This document shows, piece by piece, positions 56,683-64,000 of a DNA stretch of 64,000 bases. How positions within the stretch are numbered: the first letter of the stretch is position 1; each line of letters opens with the position of its first letter. The notes below the pieces were generated by a model. That model saw nothing but the letters and a program-made list of their open reading frames with translations. It was not told where the DNA came from and searched no databases. The stretch spans positions 186,001 to 250,000 of the forward strand of contig CAZWJF010000002.1 in the NCBI GenBank assembly GCA_964634325.1, given 5' to 3'. The stretch is from JAJXWB01 sp964634325. GTDB lineage: Bacteria > Pseudomonadota > Alphaproteobacteria > Rhizobiales > Beijerinckiaceae. Made by a program: the position numbers and the translations under genes.

Positions 56683-57207
56683 ATGGTGAGTCTGGTGAGT
56701 ACGGCGGGACAGGATCCTGTCTCTTTCGTGGAGCGTCTGGCGGGATCGGACGCTTTCAAATCGCTTTTCAGGGAAGGTATGAACCTGGTCGAGGAGGCGG
56801 CGGCCTATCTCGACGGTCCCGGCCGCGCCGAGGCCAAGGCGCTGCCGCGCGCCGAGGCTCTGGCCTACGCCTCCGAAAGCATGCGCCTGACGACCCGCCT
56901 CATGCAGCTCGCCTCCTGGCTGCTGCTGCAGCGGGCGGTCAACGAAGGCGAGATGACCCAGACCCAAGCGGCCAGCGAGAAGCACAAGGTCAAATTGTCG
57001 AACCAGGACATCGCCACGGCGGCTGACGTGTTCCAGGGACTGCCGGTCCGGCTGCGCGATCTCGTCGCCCAGTCGATGCGCCTGCAGGCGCGGATCATCC
57101 ATCTCGACCAGCTGCTCTACGCCCGCGCCGAGGCCCAGTTGCCCCCGGTGGCTTCGAGCCCTGTCGCCGACCAGATCGAGCGGCTGCGGATGGCCTTCGC
57201 CTCCTGA
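56683..57207 (+). CDS. rcdA: RcdA-like protein (DUF1465), regulator of CtrA degradation
   Basis: A 174-residue all-helical protein of the DUF1465 family, which includes Caulobacter RcdA, an adaptor that helps ClpXP degrade CtrA. Features: FVERLAGSDAFKSLFREGMNLVEEAAAYLDG, a central helix LTTRLMQLASWLLLQRAVNEGEMT and LSNQDIATAADVFQGLPVRLRDLV, here split. The disordered C-terminal tail is short (PVASSPVADQIERLRMAFAS). The link to CtrA turnover is from the family. It is followed by a bidirectional terminator and the convergent rpmE. Confidence 0.82.
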   Translation: MVSLVSTAGQDPVSFVERLAGSDAFKSLFREGMNLVEEAAAYLDGPGRAEAKALPRAEALAYASESMRLTTRLMQLASWLLLQRAVNEGEMTQTQAASEKHKVKLSNQDIATAADVFQGLPVRLRDLVAQSMRLQARIIHLDQLLYARAEAQLPPVASSPVADQIERLRMAFAS

Positions 57208-57225
57208 TTTCGGACGCCCGAACGC

Positions 57226-57257
57226 AAAAAGCCCCGGACCGCGGTCCGGGGCTTTTT
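57226..57257. terminator. Bidirectional terminator between rcdA and rpmE
   Basis: AAAAAGCCCCGGACC (57226-57240) and GGTCCGGGGCTTTTT (57243-57257) are perfect 15-base inverted repeats around GC. Both directions have a T-tract. Confidence 0.93.
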
Positions 57258-57295
57258 GTTCTGCGGCGGCCTTCGAGCTGAAGGCGCGGCCGGGA

Positions 57296-57526
57296 TTACT
57301 TCTTGGCCGCGCCGATGCTGCCGTACCGCGAAGCGAAGCGCGACAGGCGGCCGCCGCGGTCGAGCAGCTGCTGCGAGCCGCCGGTCCAGGCCGGATGGGT
57401 CTTGGGGTCGATGTCGAGGTTGAGCGTGTCGCCCTCCTTGCCCCAGGTCGAACGGGTCATGAATTCAGAGCCGTCGGTCATGACGACCTTGATCATGTGG
57501 TAGTTCGGATGCGTGTCGGTCTTCAT
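57296..57526 (-). CDS. rpmE: 50S ribosomal protein L31
   Basis: A 76-residue L31 starting MKTDTHPNYHMIKVVMTDGS, with FMTRSTWGKEGDTLNLDID and HPAWTGG. It lacks the four-Cys zinc site of the zinc-binding L31 form, as usual in Rhizobiales. ATG 57526 gives the canonical start; the frame continues to 57667 without support. Confidence 0.94.
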   Translation of the reverse strand: MKTDTHPNYHMIKVVMTDGSEFMTRSTWGKEGDTLNLDIDPKTHPAWTGGSQQLLDRGGRLSRFASRYGSIGAAKK

Positions 57527-57670
57527 CGGTCTGCCTCGTCGCCTGCCGTCGCCGGGTCGAGCCCGGCGAGGGGGCTGCGTCGCAGCCCTGAAATTTCGCG
57601 CCGTTGAAACGGAAGGCGGCTCAATATCGCAACCGGGCGGCCCATGCAAGTGGCCGGACTTCGCCATCGC

Positions 57671-58597
57671 CTACAGAAACGCCAGCAGAACCGAGATCGT
57701 GGCGAAGGACAATGCGGTCCCGGTCACGAGCGTCGCCGCGCAGAACTGGGTCTGCCCGTAGGCCTGGCCGAGCAATGGAAAGATGGTGATCACGGGAACG
57801 CTGGAGAAGATCAGCGCCGCGCGCGCCAGCGTCGGGTCGAGGCCGGGGGCGAAACGCAGCCCGACGAAGACCGCCAGCGGGTGCAGGACGAGCTTGCCGA
57901 ACACGACGAGAGCCACGTCGCGGGCCATTCCGTGAGGCCGCAGGCCGATCAGCGCGCCGCCGATCGCAAACAGCGCGGCGGCCCCGGAGGCGTTGGCGAG
58001 CATATCCACCGCGCGTGCGACCGGCCCCGGCAGACCGACGCCGGTCGCCGCCAGCGCTGCGCCGACCACAATGGCGATGATGAGGGGATTGCGGACGAGG
58101 CGGCCGGCCGTGCGTCGCAAGGTCTCGCGGGCGTTTGTCGAACCGCCCGCGCCGCTCTCGGCCAGGGCGAGCGCGAGCGGGATGAGGATGATGTTTTCGA
58201 AAGCCATATTGAACGAAAGCGCGACGCCGGCGGGCGCGCCGAGGACGAGGGCCGCTACCGGATAACCGATGAAGCCGCTGTTGGAGGCCGTCGCGCCCAG
58301 CGCGCGGATCGCGCTCGCCGTGCGGTCGCGCCGGTAGGCGAAGCGCGCTGCGAAGAAGACGAACGCGAAGACTGACAGCGACGCGCAGCCGTACACCAGC
58401 AGGTATCGCGGGTCGGCGAGATCCGACAGATGGCGGCTGGCCAGCGCGCGCATGATCAGCGCCGGCAGCGCGAAATTGAGAACGAAAGCGGCGAGACCTC
58501 GCAGGCCGGTTTGCTCTATCAGGCCCGCGCGCGTCGCCGCGTAGCCGATCGCGATCAGCAGAAAAATCGGAATTGTTATCGTGAGAACCTGATCCAT
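57671..58597 (-). CDS. AEC-family (auxin efflux carrier-like) transporter
   Basis: A 308-residue membrane protein with ten TM segments. The family pattern is LPIFLLIAIGY-type at the start (TITIPIFLLIAIGYAATRAGL), FVLNFALPALIMRALAS after it, and NSGFIGYPVAALVLG and the second-half FAIGGALIGL. Relatives export malate, malonate or auxin-like acids; the substrate is not known. The start at ATG 58597 is chosen because it leads directly into TM1. Confidence 0.87.
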   Translation of the reverse strand: MDQVLTITIPIFLLIAIGYAATRAGLIEQTGLRGLAAFVLNFALPALIMRALASRHLSDLADPRYLLVYGCASLSVFAFVFFAARFAYRRDRTASAIRALGATASNSGFIGYPVAALVLGAPAGVALSFNMAFENIILIPLALALAESGAGGSTNARETLRRTAGRLVRNPLIIAIVVGAALAATGVGLPGPVARAVDMLANASGAAALFAIGGALIGLRPHGMARDVALVVFGKLVLHPLAVFVGLRFAPGLDPTLARAALIFSSVPVITIFPLLGQAYGQTQFCAATLVTGTALSFATISVLLAFL

Positions 58598-58713
58598 GAT
58601 TTCGTTTCGCCGATGCCGCGACGCGATGCAACGGCTGCGTTTTCGCCACAACGATTAACCGGTTTAAATAGTTTGGCTCACTATTCTGCGGCGACTTCGA
58701 TATTGTCTGGACG

Positions 58714-60540
58714 ATGACAGCCGCTTTGCTCGGAAATCCTGCGATCTGCGCTTTTGCGTCAGGACTGGCCGATGCGACGGACGCGGCTGCGCTCGCGGCG
58801 CGCGGACCCAGCGCGACGCCCCTCTCGTTCGGCGGCCGCATCGGTTATCTGCATCCCGCGCAAGGCGACGTCGGCGTCGTCTTCTGCGGCGCATGGGGCT
58901 ACGAAGCGCTCTGCGCGCAGCGCGCCTGCGCCGAATTCGCGGAAATGCTCGCTTCCGCCGGCTATCCCACGTTGCGTTTCGATTATCCGGGCGTCGGAAA
59001 TTCGGAGGGCGATCTCGCCGGGCACACGCTCGACGACTGGATAGGCTCCGTCGCCGAAGCGGCCCAGGAACTGCGCCGGACGAGCGGCGCGAAGGACATC
59101 GTGCTCGCCGGGTTCGGCCTCGGCTGTCTCATCGCCTGTGCGGCGGCCGAGCGCGGCCTCGCCGTACGCGGGCTCGTCCTCCTTGCGCCGCCTCTGACCG
59201 GCCGGCGCTATCTGCGCGAGACCCAGGCGCTCGCGGCGATGGTCAGCGCTCCCGACGACGGCTCCGACCAGATGCCGGAAGGCGCGGTGTCGGTCGCCGG
59301 CTTCGCCCTTCCGGCGTCTTTCGCCGCGGCGTTGCGTGGACTTGATCCAGCGCGTTACTCCCCCTCGGCCGGGGCCTTCTGCCTGGTCGCTGCGCGCAGC
59401 GATACAGATATCTCGTCCTTGACCGAGGGTTGGACGGCCGCTGGCGTGCAGGTGCGCACGCACATTTTCGACGGCTACGCTGAAGTCATGGCCGGGCCGA
59501 CGACCTCGCGGACGCCGCGCGCAACTTTTCTGCGGCTTCTGGCGGAGGTGGCCGATCTCTGCCCGTACCGCGCAGCGGCGGAGGCGACCGATACGCCGGC
59601 GGAGGCCGCGCGCGTCGCCACGGCGGACTACGTCGAGGAGGCGGCGCGCTTCGGCGAGGGCGAGCGCCTGTTCGGCGTCTACTGCCGACCGGCGCAGGCG
59701 GCCGAGGGCGCGCCGGTCGTCGTGATCGTGAACGCCGGACGCAATCCACATACGGGCTGGCGACGAATGGGCGTCGAAATGGCGCGCCAATTGGCTGCGC
59801 GAGGCGTCGCGTCGCTGCGCTTCGACAATTCGGGCGTCGGCGAGAGCGGCGCTCGGCCAGGGCAGCCGGCCGAAACGCTTTATTCCGACTGGCCGGTCCT
59901 CGATGCGCTCGAGGCGGTCGATTTCGTGAAGGCGCGCGGAACGGGGCCGGTCACGCTGCTCGGCGTTTGTTCGGGCGCGTTCGTCGGGCTGCAGGCGGCT
60001 GTTTCAGACGGGCGGGTCTCCGGTCTGGTCGCAGCGAACCTGTACCGGTTCGTCTGGGACCCCTCCGAAAGCGTCGCGCATGCGTTGCGGTTCGCCAACC
60101 GCGCGATCGGCCCTGCGCTGACGCGCATGTTCACGCGCGAGCGCATGTCGAAAATCCTGTCCGGCCAGTTCGACGTCCGTCCGGCTGTCAGACATGCGCT
60201 GAAGCGCGGGTGGCGGAAATTCGGCGTGATGTCGATGAGCTGGTTCGGCGCGTTCGGTCCGCGCGGCGCTCTCTATGCGGAATGCATGCGCCGTTTCGGC
60301 ATATTGCGCGCGCGCGGCGTCGAGACCGCGCTCTGCTACAGCGCCGGCGACGAAGGGCTGAAAGAAATCGACGATTATTTCGGCAAGGGCGGATGCGACC
60401 TCGCCAAGTATCCCAATGTGCGCGTCGCCGTCATCGACAAATGCGATCACAATTTCACGCCGCCGCGAGCCAACGAATGGCTGCTGGAGCAAGTGGTCCG
60501 CGTGGTCGATGCGACGGTTGCGCGCCACGCGGCTCGCTGA
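58714..60540 (+). CDS. Two-domain alpha/beta hydrolase of an exopolysaccharide locus
   Basis: A 608-residue protein with two tandem alpha/beta-hydrolase folds. Domain 1 (about 38-285) has VVFCGAWGYEALCAQRACAE, LRFDYPGVGNSEGD and the elbow AGFGLGC, where Gly 135 replaces the nucleophile Ser. Domain 2 (about 300-600) has VVVIVNAGRNPHTGWRRMG, LRFDNSGVGESGA and the elbow GVCSGA (417-422), with Cys 419 in the nucleophile position, and a late DKCDHNFTPP that supplies His. Each half resembles the hydrolases found beside exosortase and polysaccharide clusters. It converges on the polymerase gene with 6 bp between stops. The substrate is unknown; acyl or ester removal from glycan is a guess. Confidence 0.78.
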   Translation: MTAALLGNPAICAFASGLADATDAAALAARGPSATPLSFGGRIGYLHPAQGDVGVVFCGAWGYEALCAQRACAEFAEMLASAGYPTLRFDYPGVGNSEGDLAGHTLDDWIGSVAEAAQELRRTSGAKDIVLAGFGLGCLIACAAAERGLAVRGLVLLAPPLTGRRYLRETQALAAMVSAPDDGSDQMPEGAVSVAGFALPASFAAALRGLDPARYSPSAGAFCLVAARSDTDISSLTEGWTAAGVQVRTHIFDGYAEVMAGPTTSRTPRATFLRLLAEVADLCPYRAAAEATDTPAEAARVATADYVEEAARFGEGERLFGVYCRPAQAAEGAPVVVIVNAGRNPHTGWRRMGVEMARQLAARGVASLRFDNSGVGESGARPGQPAETLYSDWPVLDALEAVDFVKARGTGPVTLLGVCSGAFVGLQAAVSDGRVSGLVAANLYRFVWDPSESVAHALRFANRAIGPALTRMFTRERMSKILSGQFDVRPAVRHALKRGWRKFGVMSMSWFGAFGPRGALYAECMRRFGILRARGVETALCYSAGDEGLKEIDDYFGKGGCDLAKYPNVRVAVIDKCDHNFTPPRANEWLLEQVVRVVDATVARHAAR

Positions 60541-60546
60541 CGCCTG

Positions 60547-61815
60547 TCAGGCGGTCCGCAAGCGTCGCGCGCGGCGCGGCAGTCGCGGCGCGACGGGTTG
60601 CGGCGCGGGCAAGGCCGCGCGGCCGGGCGCGTCGAGCGCGCCGACCAGATACCAAAGCAGGGCCGCTGTCTTGATCGAGTAGATCGAATTCGAGATCGTC
60701 AGCAGCAACATTACGTAGACGGCGGCGAAGAGACGAAATCGCCATGACTGAAGATCGCGCGCCGGCGCGATCACGAACAAGATCCACATGCCCGCAAAGC
60801 CTGCGAGGCCGATCTTGACCAGCGTATAGGTGTAACCGGAATCCGAGGTGAAATCGAAGTTCGGCACGAAGGCGAAGATGTCTTCGAAGCCCAGCTTCGA
60901 GAGCATCTGGCCGCTCAGGAGAATACGGCCGCGCAGCGTATTGTCCCAGGCGACGTCGGGATAGGAATAGCCGATCCAGGCGAGCGTCAGGATCAGGACG
61001 AACGGCGCGGCGGCGACGAGCGGGCGCGTCGCGAGCTTTGCAATCGCGTAGACGAGGATCGACAGAAGCGAGATCGTCAGGCCGAAACGCGCGTCCGCGA
61101 GCACGAAGATCGTCACGACGGGGAAGAGCCGAACGATCATGCGTACTGGGCGACCCCATTCGCGCAGCGTGATCCATGCGAAACAGATCGCGCCGAAATT
61201 GCCGACCGAAACGGGCTCCAGAAAGACCGACGACACACGATGCTCGCCGAGGAACGGCAGGAGCGTGCGCCCCTCGTAACGCATGCCGCTGGCGAACAGC
61301 CGGTCGCCCTGCGTTTCGGCCGCCGCCGCCTGCACGGTGCCGCGCGCGATGTAATAGCCGAGAATGTCGAACAGCTTGATGAACTGCGGAAGAAAAGCGT
61401 ATTCGAAAATTCCGACTGCGAGCACGACCCAGACGGAAATCCACACCAGCCTGTCGCCGTCTTCGCGAGAGCCGAGCTGGCGCGCGGCGAAATAGAAGAT
61501 CACGGGGATCATCAGGTCGCGCGCGGGCTTGGGATCGAGCGATCCCTGGAGCGCGGCCAGGAACAGGATGTAGGCGACGTAGACGCCGAGGATGACGTAG
61601 AGATCGAACGTTCGCCCGAACAGGATGAGCAGCGCTCCGGCGATGAGCGCCAGCTCGCTCAGGATCACGAGCGCGGAACCCACGCGGAACATGTTCGTGT
61701 TGACGAAGCACAGGCAGAAATTGAACAGGATCGCGGCCAGGACGATCGCCATCAGCAGATCGGAGCGCCAGTCGCGACGCTGAAACGAATGCGTTTGCGG
61801 CCGGCCGGCGCGCAT
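60547..61815 (-). CDS. Wzy/O-antigen-polymerase-like membrane protein
   Basis: A 422-residue protein with ten to twelve TM segments and a larger periplasmic loop at about residues 155-190 and 305-330, the general shape of polysaccharide polymerases and ligases (Wzy/WaaL-like). The loop carries EHRVSSVFLEPVSVGNFGAI, similar to the conserved FxEPs stretch of GumE/Wzy proteins. It probably joins repeat units of an exopolysaccharide at the periplasmic face. The basic C-terminus is cytoplasmic. The start at 61815 lies 5 bp after the stop of the chain-length protein gene, so the two are one operon. Confidence 0.75.
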   Translation of the reverse strand: MRAGRPQTHSFQRRDWRSDLLMAIVLAAILFNFCLCFVNTNMFRVGSALVILSELALIAGALLILFGRTFDLYVILGVYVAYILFLAALQGSLDPKPARDLMIPVIFYFAARQLGSREDGDRLVWISVWVVLAVGIFEYAFLPQFIKLFDILGYYIARGTVQAAAAETQGDRLFASGMRYEGRTLLPFLGEHRVSSVFLEPVSVGNFGAICFAWITLREWGRPVRMIVRLFPVVTIFVLADARFGLTISLLSILVYAIAKLATRPLVAAAPFVLILTLAWIGYSYPDVAWDNTLRGRILLSGQMLSKLGFEDIFAFVPNFDFTSDSGYTYTLVKIGLAGFAGMWILFVIAPARDLQSWRFRLFAAVYVMLLLTISNSIYSIKTAALLWYLVGALDAPGRAALPAPQPVAPRLPRRARRLRTA

Positions 61816-61820
61816 CGGCG

Positions 61821-63875
61821 TCAGGCCTCCGCCAGATCGCCGATGAGGACGACCCCGACGAGACGCTCCTCGTATTCGGCGAGCGCTTCGAGCGTCGTCT
61901 CGATCACGCTGCGGTCGAGATCGTGCGGCTCGAGGACCAGCGCAATGGAATCTGCGAGGTCGAGCGCGGAAGCGACGTCGGCGTCGTGGGCCGGCGATGG
62001 CGCGTCGATCAGAACGATGTCGGAATCAGATTCGAGATCGGCGAACGCCCGACGCAATTGCCGCAGCGATCCGCTGCGACTGAGGTCCGCCAGGCTGACG
62101 GCCTCGATGTCTCCGCGTCCTCGCCCGCGCCGCGGCGCATCGTCGAACACGCCCGACGCCGAGCTGCGGTCGCCATGGGCGTCGACGACGCCGACGTCCA
62201 GATCCTCCCATCGCGCGAATTCGGCGAGGCCGACCACGAGCTGCGTGGCGAGCGCGCCGCCGTGCGGGCTGACGAACGCCACGGACTTTTGTTCGCCGCC
62301 CGGCGCGAGGTCGATTCGCGCGAGCAGATGGCGGAACGCGGCGCGATCGGGCGCCAGTTCGAACTGCGGCTCCCGCCGCACGCCCGTACGCTTCGTTTCG
62401 ACAAGCCGAAAGGCGGCGAGCGTCGGGAGGCCGGTCAGCTCAAGAAGCTCGTGGCGCGACCGGACGACGCCGTCGAGCCGGTCGCGCGCATAAGCGAGGC
62501 CGGACCCGAGAACGAGCCCGAACAGCAACGAACCCGCCAACACCAGAATCGCCGGCGCTCCGGCTTTCTTCATCGCGGGGATCGCAGGCGAGATCACACG
62601 CGCATAGGTCGAATCGATGCCCTGGCTTTCGCCCAGTTCCTTGGCGCGCGCCAGAAACGCCTGATAGACGGTGCGGCTCGCTTCGGCGGCGCGCTCGAGG
62701 TCGCGCAATTTGACGAGCGCGACGTTGCTCTGTTCGTTGACGACGCGCACCTGTCCGGACTGCTTCTGCAGCGAGGTCTCGCTGTCCTTGGCGCGCGCCA
62801 GATCGGTGCGCGCGGCGTCGGCGATCCGTTCGAGTTCGGCGTTGATCAGGCGTCGTGCGTCGCGCACCTGTTCTTGCGCCTGCACGAGGGCAGGGTGACG
62901 GGGCCCGAGTTGCGTCGCCAGCGAGCCGGCCTGCTGGGCCGCTTGCGCATATTGGGAGCGCAGGCTGGTCATCGTCGGCGAAGCCAAAGCCTCGCTGAGC
63001 GAATCCACGTTCTGACCGGACTTCCGAAATTTCTCGACCGCTTGCACGCGCGCCTGCGCGTCGGCGATGCGCGCGCGCACGAGACCAAGTTGCTGCGACA
63101 GATCGGCGATCTGCTGCTCGTCCAGCAAACGGCCGGTCGGCGTCTGAATAAGGTTGTGCTCGGCGCGATAGCGCTCGACTTCGGCTTCCGCCTTCTGCAC
63201 CTGATGGCGGAGATCTTCCGCGCGCCTGGCGAGTTCGTCGCTCGCGCGCTTGGCGACGTCCGAGCGCGCATCGTTCTGCGCATCGAGGAAGGTGCGGGCG
63301 ATGACGTTGGCCAACGTCGCGGACAGATTGGCGTCGGGCGTCGTCACGACGACGTCGAGGACATAGGCGCGCTCGCCGCGCACCACCTCGACCATATCGG
63401 CCAGGGCCTGAACGGCGCGGGCGCGCTTGTCGATCTGCGGAGCCTTGGCGCCGAACGCGGCGAGCGTGCGCGACAACAGCCCGGGCGACTTTCCGCCGAA
63501 CAGGGGATTGTCGACCAGATGCTCGTGATCGACCACGGCGCCGAGGATCGAACGCGACAGCAGGATGTAGCGCTGGTTTTCGATGTCGACGAGGTTGCCG
63601 TCGGTGCTGTCGCCGGTGCGCGTGATTTCGCTCTTGAGGATTTGCAGCCCGCGCGGATCGACGAGCAATTGGGCGGAAGATTTGTATTTCGTCGGCGAGA
63701 GAATCGCGAACAGCAGGCCGAACAGCAGGCAGGCGAGGGTGACGCCGAGGATCAGACGCCAACCGCGTCGCACGAACTGGACCGCCTCCCGACGCAAGTC
63801 GGCAGCCGTCCTCCGCCTGAGGTCAGGCTCGGGAGCGCTCGATACGCCTGCGATCCGCTCGACCGCGTTAGACAA
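61821..63875 (-). CDS. Wzz/GumC-like chain-length protein with degenerate BY-kinase domain
   Basis: A 684-residue polysaccharide co-polymerase. A Wzz domain with TM1 (about 38-60) and YKSSAQLLVDPRGLQILKSE in parts is followed by a long periplasmic coiled coil (about 175-420), TM2 (about 445-465) and a cytoplasmic domain like the bacterial tyrosine kinases. The Walker A-like FVSPHGGALATQ lacks the Lys of GxxGxGKS/T; Walker A' reads VGVVDAHGD and Walker B IVLIDAPSP. No C-terminal Tyr cluster is present. It can organise export but probably cannot phosphorylate. The start is a TTG at 63875, preceded by AGGTGGA at 6-12 bases. Confidence 0.85.
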   Translation of the reverse strand: MSNAVERIAGVSSAPEPDLRRRTAADLRREAVQFVRRGWRLILGVTLACLLFGLLFAILSPTKYKSSAQLLVDPRGLQILKSEITRTGDSTDGNLVDIENQRYILLSRSILGAVVDHEHLVDNPLFGGKSPGLLSRTLAAFGAKAPQIDKRARAVQALADMVEVVRGERAYVLDVVVTTPDANLSATLANVIARTFLDAQNDARSDVAKRASDELARRAEDLRHQVQKAEAEVERYRAEHNLIQTPTGRLLDEQQIADLSQQLGLVRARIADAQARVQAVEKFRKSGQNVDSLSEALASPTMTSLRSQYAQAAQQAGSLATQLGPRHPALVQAQEQVRDARRLINAELERIADAARTDLARAKDSETSLQKQSGQVRVVNEQSNVALVKLRDLERAAEASRTVYQAFLARAKELGESQGIDSTYARVISPAIPAMKKAGAPAILVLAGSLLFGLVLGSGLAYARDRLDGVVRSRHELLELTGLPTLAAFRLVETKRTGVRREPQFELAPDRAAFRHLLARIDLAPGGEQKSVAFVSPHGGALATQLVVGLAEFARWEDLDVGVVDAHGDRSSASGVFDDAPRRGRGRGDIEAVSLADLSRSGSLRQLRRAFADLESDSDIVLIDAPSPAHDADVASALDLADSIALVLEPHDLDRSVIETTLEALAEYEERLVGVVLIGDLAEA

Positions 63876-63980
63876 AATCCACCTGCACGAATTCGCGTCG
63901 GCGTCACTTTGCCCGTACGATCTTTACGTTTCGTTTCCCAAACCGCGATTTTCTCTGGGGGTCGACCGCCGCAGGACGCA

Positions 63981-64000
63981 ATGGGACAGACTGAAGAACC
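63981..64000 (+). CDS. Start of a truncated gene at the window edge
   Basis: ATGGGACAGACTGAAGAACC starts an open frame (MGQTEE) that leaves the window. AGGAC at 63973-63977 is at a suitable distance as ribosome-binding site. It would be divergent from the chain-length gene and could be another exopolysaccharide gene, but six codons cannot show its identity. Confidence 0.3.

Noticed and set aside
58655..58668. CtrA-type box at ATTAACCGGTTTAA
   Set aside because: The spacing between TTAA half-sites is 5, not 7; left out of the box list.

Overview
The window is about 64 kb of uniformly GC-rich DNA from an alphaproteobacterium, most likely of the order Hyphomicrobiales (Rhizobiales). The evidence is the tol-pal-cpoB-tilS-ftsH-glmM order, Omp25-type beta-barrel proteins, an alphaproteobacterial serC leader RNA motif, an aa3-type cytochrome oxidase subunit IV, and the cell-cycle genes trcR (DUF1013) and rcdA (DUF1465). 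It looks chromosomal. I see no tRNA, rRNA, CRISPR array, insertion sequence or prophage. A 100-base run of N (31585-31684) marks an assembly gap.

Layout. 1-14 kb: Tol-Pal envelope cluster (tolA end, tolB, pal, a 50-residue membrane ORF, cpoB), then tilS, ftsH, an SPFH protein, arsC and glmM. A three-gene antiparallel ABC exporter (ATPase, FtsX-like permease, HlyD-like adaptor) sits between tolB and pal. 14-19 kb: two Omp25-like proteins, then serC-serA with a leader RNA and a paired palindromic element. 19-28 kb: EamA exporter, DUF4139 protein, QmcA-NfeD pair, DUF882 protein and a large autotransporter. 28-32 kb: two WcbI-like proteins divergent from a GSCFA-domain protein whose stop codon lies inside a tandem hairpin array broken by the gap. 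32-38 kb: sigma-54 response regulator, oligoendopeptidase F, AbrB/Doc toxin-antitoxin pair, ABC1 kinase, cytochrome c and oxidase subunit IV. 38-50 kb: pntAB, alpha/beta hydrolase, TPR lipoprotein, rpsU, purEK, two divergent DUF465 genes, a frameshifted acyl-CoA ligase, a branched-chain amino acid type binding protein and a Gly-rich secreted protein. 50-58 kb: TauE permease, prpE, VOC protein with MarR regulator, FecR-domain protein, trcR, DUF1192, a candidate small RNA, rcdA, rpmE and an AEC transporter. 58-64 kb: exopolysaccharide locus with a tandem hydrolase, a Wzy-like polymerase and a Wzz/GumC-like protein with a degenerate kinase domain.

The common theme is the cell envelope and its coupling to the cell cycle. 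Perfect TTAA-N7-TTAA boxes, the CtrA consensus, lie upstream of pal and of both Omp25-like genes, and trcR and rcdA are in the same window. The least explained parts are the WcbI/WcbI/GSCFA locus with its hairpin array, the tandem hydrolase and pseudokinase of the exopolysaccharide locus, and the candidate small RNA with two anti-Shine-Dalgarno stretches between DUF1192 and rcdA.
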